The notes beneath the pieces were generated by a model. It searched no databases, was not told where the DNA came from, and saw nothing but the letters and a program-made list of their open reading frames with translations. Shown here piece after piece: positions 6,801 to 7,499 of a stretch of 7,499 bases of DNA (position 1 is its first letter; each line of letters opens with the position of its first letter). Position numbers and translations under genes: made by a program. Location: contig JAKLLI010000084.1 in NCBI GenBank assembly GCA_023150195.1, positions 1-7,499 of the forward strand, given 5' to 3'. The stretch comes from Azonexus sp. (lineage in GTDB: Bacteria > Pseudomonadota > Gammaproteobacteria > Burkholderiales > Rhodocyclaceae).

Positions 6801-7281
6801 GAGTCGGTATTGGGCAGGGCTTTTGGGAGCGCTGATTCTAGCATGCGCCCCAGCCGCCGCTCTTGATGCATCCGGGGTTCCGGCGGCTGTCGACCTGCGC
6901 GCTGAAGCCACCGCCGCCGCCCGCGCCGGCGGCCCGCTGATCGTCATTTACAGCCGGGAAGACTGCAAATTCTGCAAGCTGATCAAACGCCATCATCTGG
7001 TCCCGCTGGCCTCCGACCCCCGCTACGGACCACGCGTTGTCATCCGGGAAATCGGGCAGGACAAGGACAACGCAGCACTGCGCGACTTCAACGGTCAACC
7101 CACGACCCACGCCGATTTTGCTGCCAGACAAGGCATCAAGCTGGTGCCCGTGGTTGCCTTCTACGGCCCCGGTGGCCGCGCATTGATGGACCCCATTGTC
7201 GGCACCCGCTTGCCCGATTTTTATCAAAGCTACCTGGAAGAGGGCATCGAGCAATCTGCCCGCAAATTGAAAACCCCATGA
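6799..7281 (+). CDS. Exported thioredoxin-fold protein with CxxC motif
   Basis: A 160-residue protein with an N-terminal signal: Arg3, then a hydrophobic core [17 protein letters not shown] (5-21). Cleavage after AAA (residue 21) by signal peptidase I fits. A lipobox reading ILAC with Cys16 is possible but has an unusual Leu at -2. The mature part begins with a helix ([16 protein letters not shown]), then the strand [15 protein letters not shown] with the redox pair Cys56-Lys-Phe-Cys59. Later comes [16 protein letters not shown] (114-129), the cis-Pro loop (Pro117) and following strand of thioredoxin-like proteins. It therefore probably acts as a periplasmic thiol oxidoreductase; the partner is unknown. 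I cannot place it in a named subfamily such as DsbC, CcmG or SoxW. The start is fixed by a near-perfect Shine-Dalgarno and by the signal peptide beginning there. The stop overlaps the following methyltransferase gene as ATGA, indicating an operon. Confidence 0.87.
   Translation: MSRYWAGLLGALILACAPAAALDASGVPAAVDLRAEATAAARAGGPLIVIYSREDCKFCKLIKRHHLVPLASDPRYGPRVVIREIGQDKDNAALRDFNGQPTTHADFAARQGIKLVPVVAFYGPGGRALMDPIVGTRLPDFYQSYLEEGIEQSARKLKTP
6835..6843 (-). promoter_or_regulatory. Candidate extended -10 promoter of hemC, inside the thioredoxin-like gene
   Basis: On the minus strand this reads TGC-TAGAAT: a TGn extension directly followed by a hexamer matching TATAAT at 5 of 6. Transcription would begin near 6828, giving a leader of about 28 nt to the hemC ATG at 6800. 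No good -35 box is found 16-18 nt upstream, as is common for extended -10 promoters. The element overlaps signal-peptide codons of the divergent gene. Sequence match only; no experimental support. Confidence 0.45.
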
Positions 7282-7499
7282 GTGATATCGAAAAACCCGC
7301 AGACCAGCGTCCGGAACATCCTGACTTCTGGTGCAAGCGCTTCGTCGAAGGCACGACCCCTTGGGATGCCGGCAAGGTGCCGGACAATTTCGCTGACTTC
7401 ATCGCCCGTCAGCCCGAACCTTTGCGCACCCTGATCCCCGGTTGTGGCAGTGCCTGGGAAGCCGCGTGTCTTGGCGAAATCGGCTGGCCGGTCACGGCA
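7278..7499 (+). CDS. TPMT-family SAM-dependent methyltransferase, 5' part (3' end outside window)
   Basis: The first 74 residues are visible; the frame is open to the window edge. Seen: HPDFWCKRFVEGTTPWDAGK (14-33), the hallmark N-terminus of the bacterial thiopurine methyltransferase (TPMT)-like group (FWxxRFxxGxTPWDxGxVP). Next comes TLIPGCGSAWEA (51-62), the Gly-rich motif I loop that binds S-adenosylmethionine, and IGWPVTA (68-74), entering the next strand. Family members methylate sulfur, selenium or tellurium compounds, or halides; the substrate here cannot be told from the N-terminus. The ATG at 7278 overlaps the stop of the thioredoxin-like gene (ATGA) and matches the family start. 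No Shine-Dalgarno is visible, so translation is probably coupled to that gene. Confidence 0.85.
   Translation, partial: MSDIEKPADQRPEHPDFWCKRFVEGTTPWDAGKVPDNFADFIARQPEPLRTLIPGCGSAWEAACLGEIGWPVTA

Noticed and set aside
6841..6846. GCATGC palindrome as an operator
   Set aside because: Six-base palindromes are expected by chance. This one is within codons and has no flanking dyad beyond six bases that I can see.

Overview
The window looks like a piece of chromosome from a GC-rich betaproteobacterium, most likely Rhodocyclales-like (Dechloromonas/Azonexus/Accumulibacter type). I infer this from protein similarity as I remember it, the hemC-hemD-hemX-hemY order, the purD-hemF pairing and the codon usage; no rRNA or other taxonomic marker is present. 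Coding density is very high. I see no mobile element, CRISPR array, tRNA or rRNA.

Layout. Bases 1-318 hold the 3' end of pagP (outer-membrane lipid A palmitoyltransferase). Next, on the same strand, come purD (362-1690, purine synthesis) and hemF (1687-2595, oxygen-dependent coproporphyrinogen III oxidase), which overlap by 4 nt. A 40-bp convergent gap with a GC-rich hairpin (2606-2629) separates them from a five-gene minus-strand operon, read from right to left: hemC (5865-6800), hemD (5086-5868), hemX (4079-5089), hemY (2895-4082) and a small Cys-rich orphan (2636-2875). Divergent from hemC is a plus-strand pair: an exported thioredoxin-fold protein (6799-7281) and the 5' end of a TPMT-family methyltransferase (7278 to the window edge).

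How the genes work together. HemC polymerises porphobilinogen to hydroxymethylbilane and HemD closes it to uroporphyrinogen III. HemX and HemY are membrane-anchored accessory proteins of the same operon. HemF acts later, converting coproporphyrinogen III to protoporphyrinogen IX. Two parts of the haem pathway therefore converge on one hairpin, although HemB, HemE, the protoporphyrinogen oxidase and ferrochelatase are not in this window.

Most of the window is ordinary housekeeping DNA. The points most worth a second look are: (i) the hemC/thioredoxin divergence, where the two ATG start codons overlap in a single CATG, so each gene's promoter region must lie inside the other gene; (ii) the unrecognised 79-aa CxxC/CxC protein at the end of the haem operon; and (iii) the nearly universal 4-nt stop/start overlaps.
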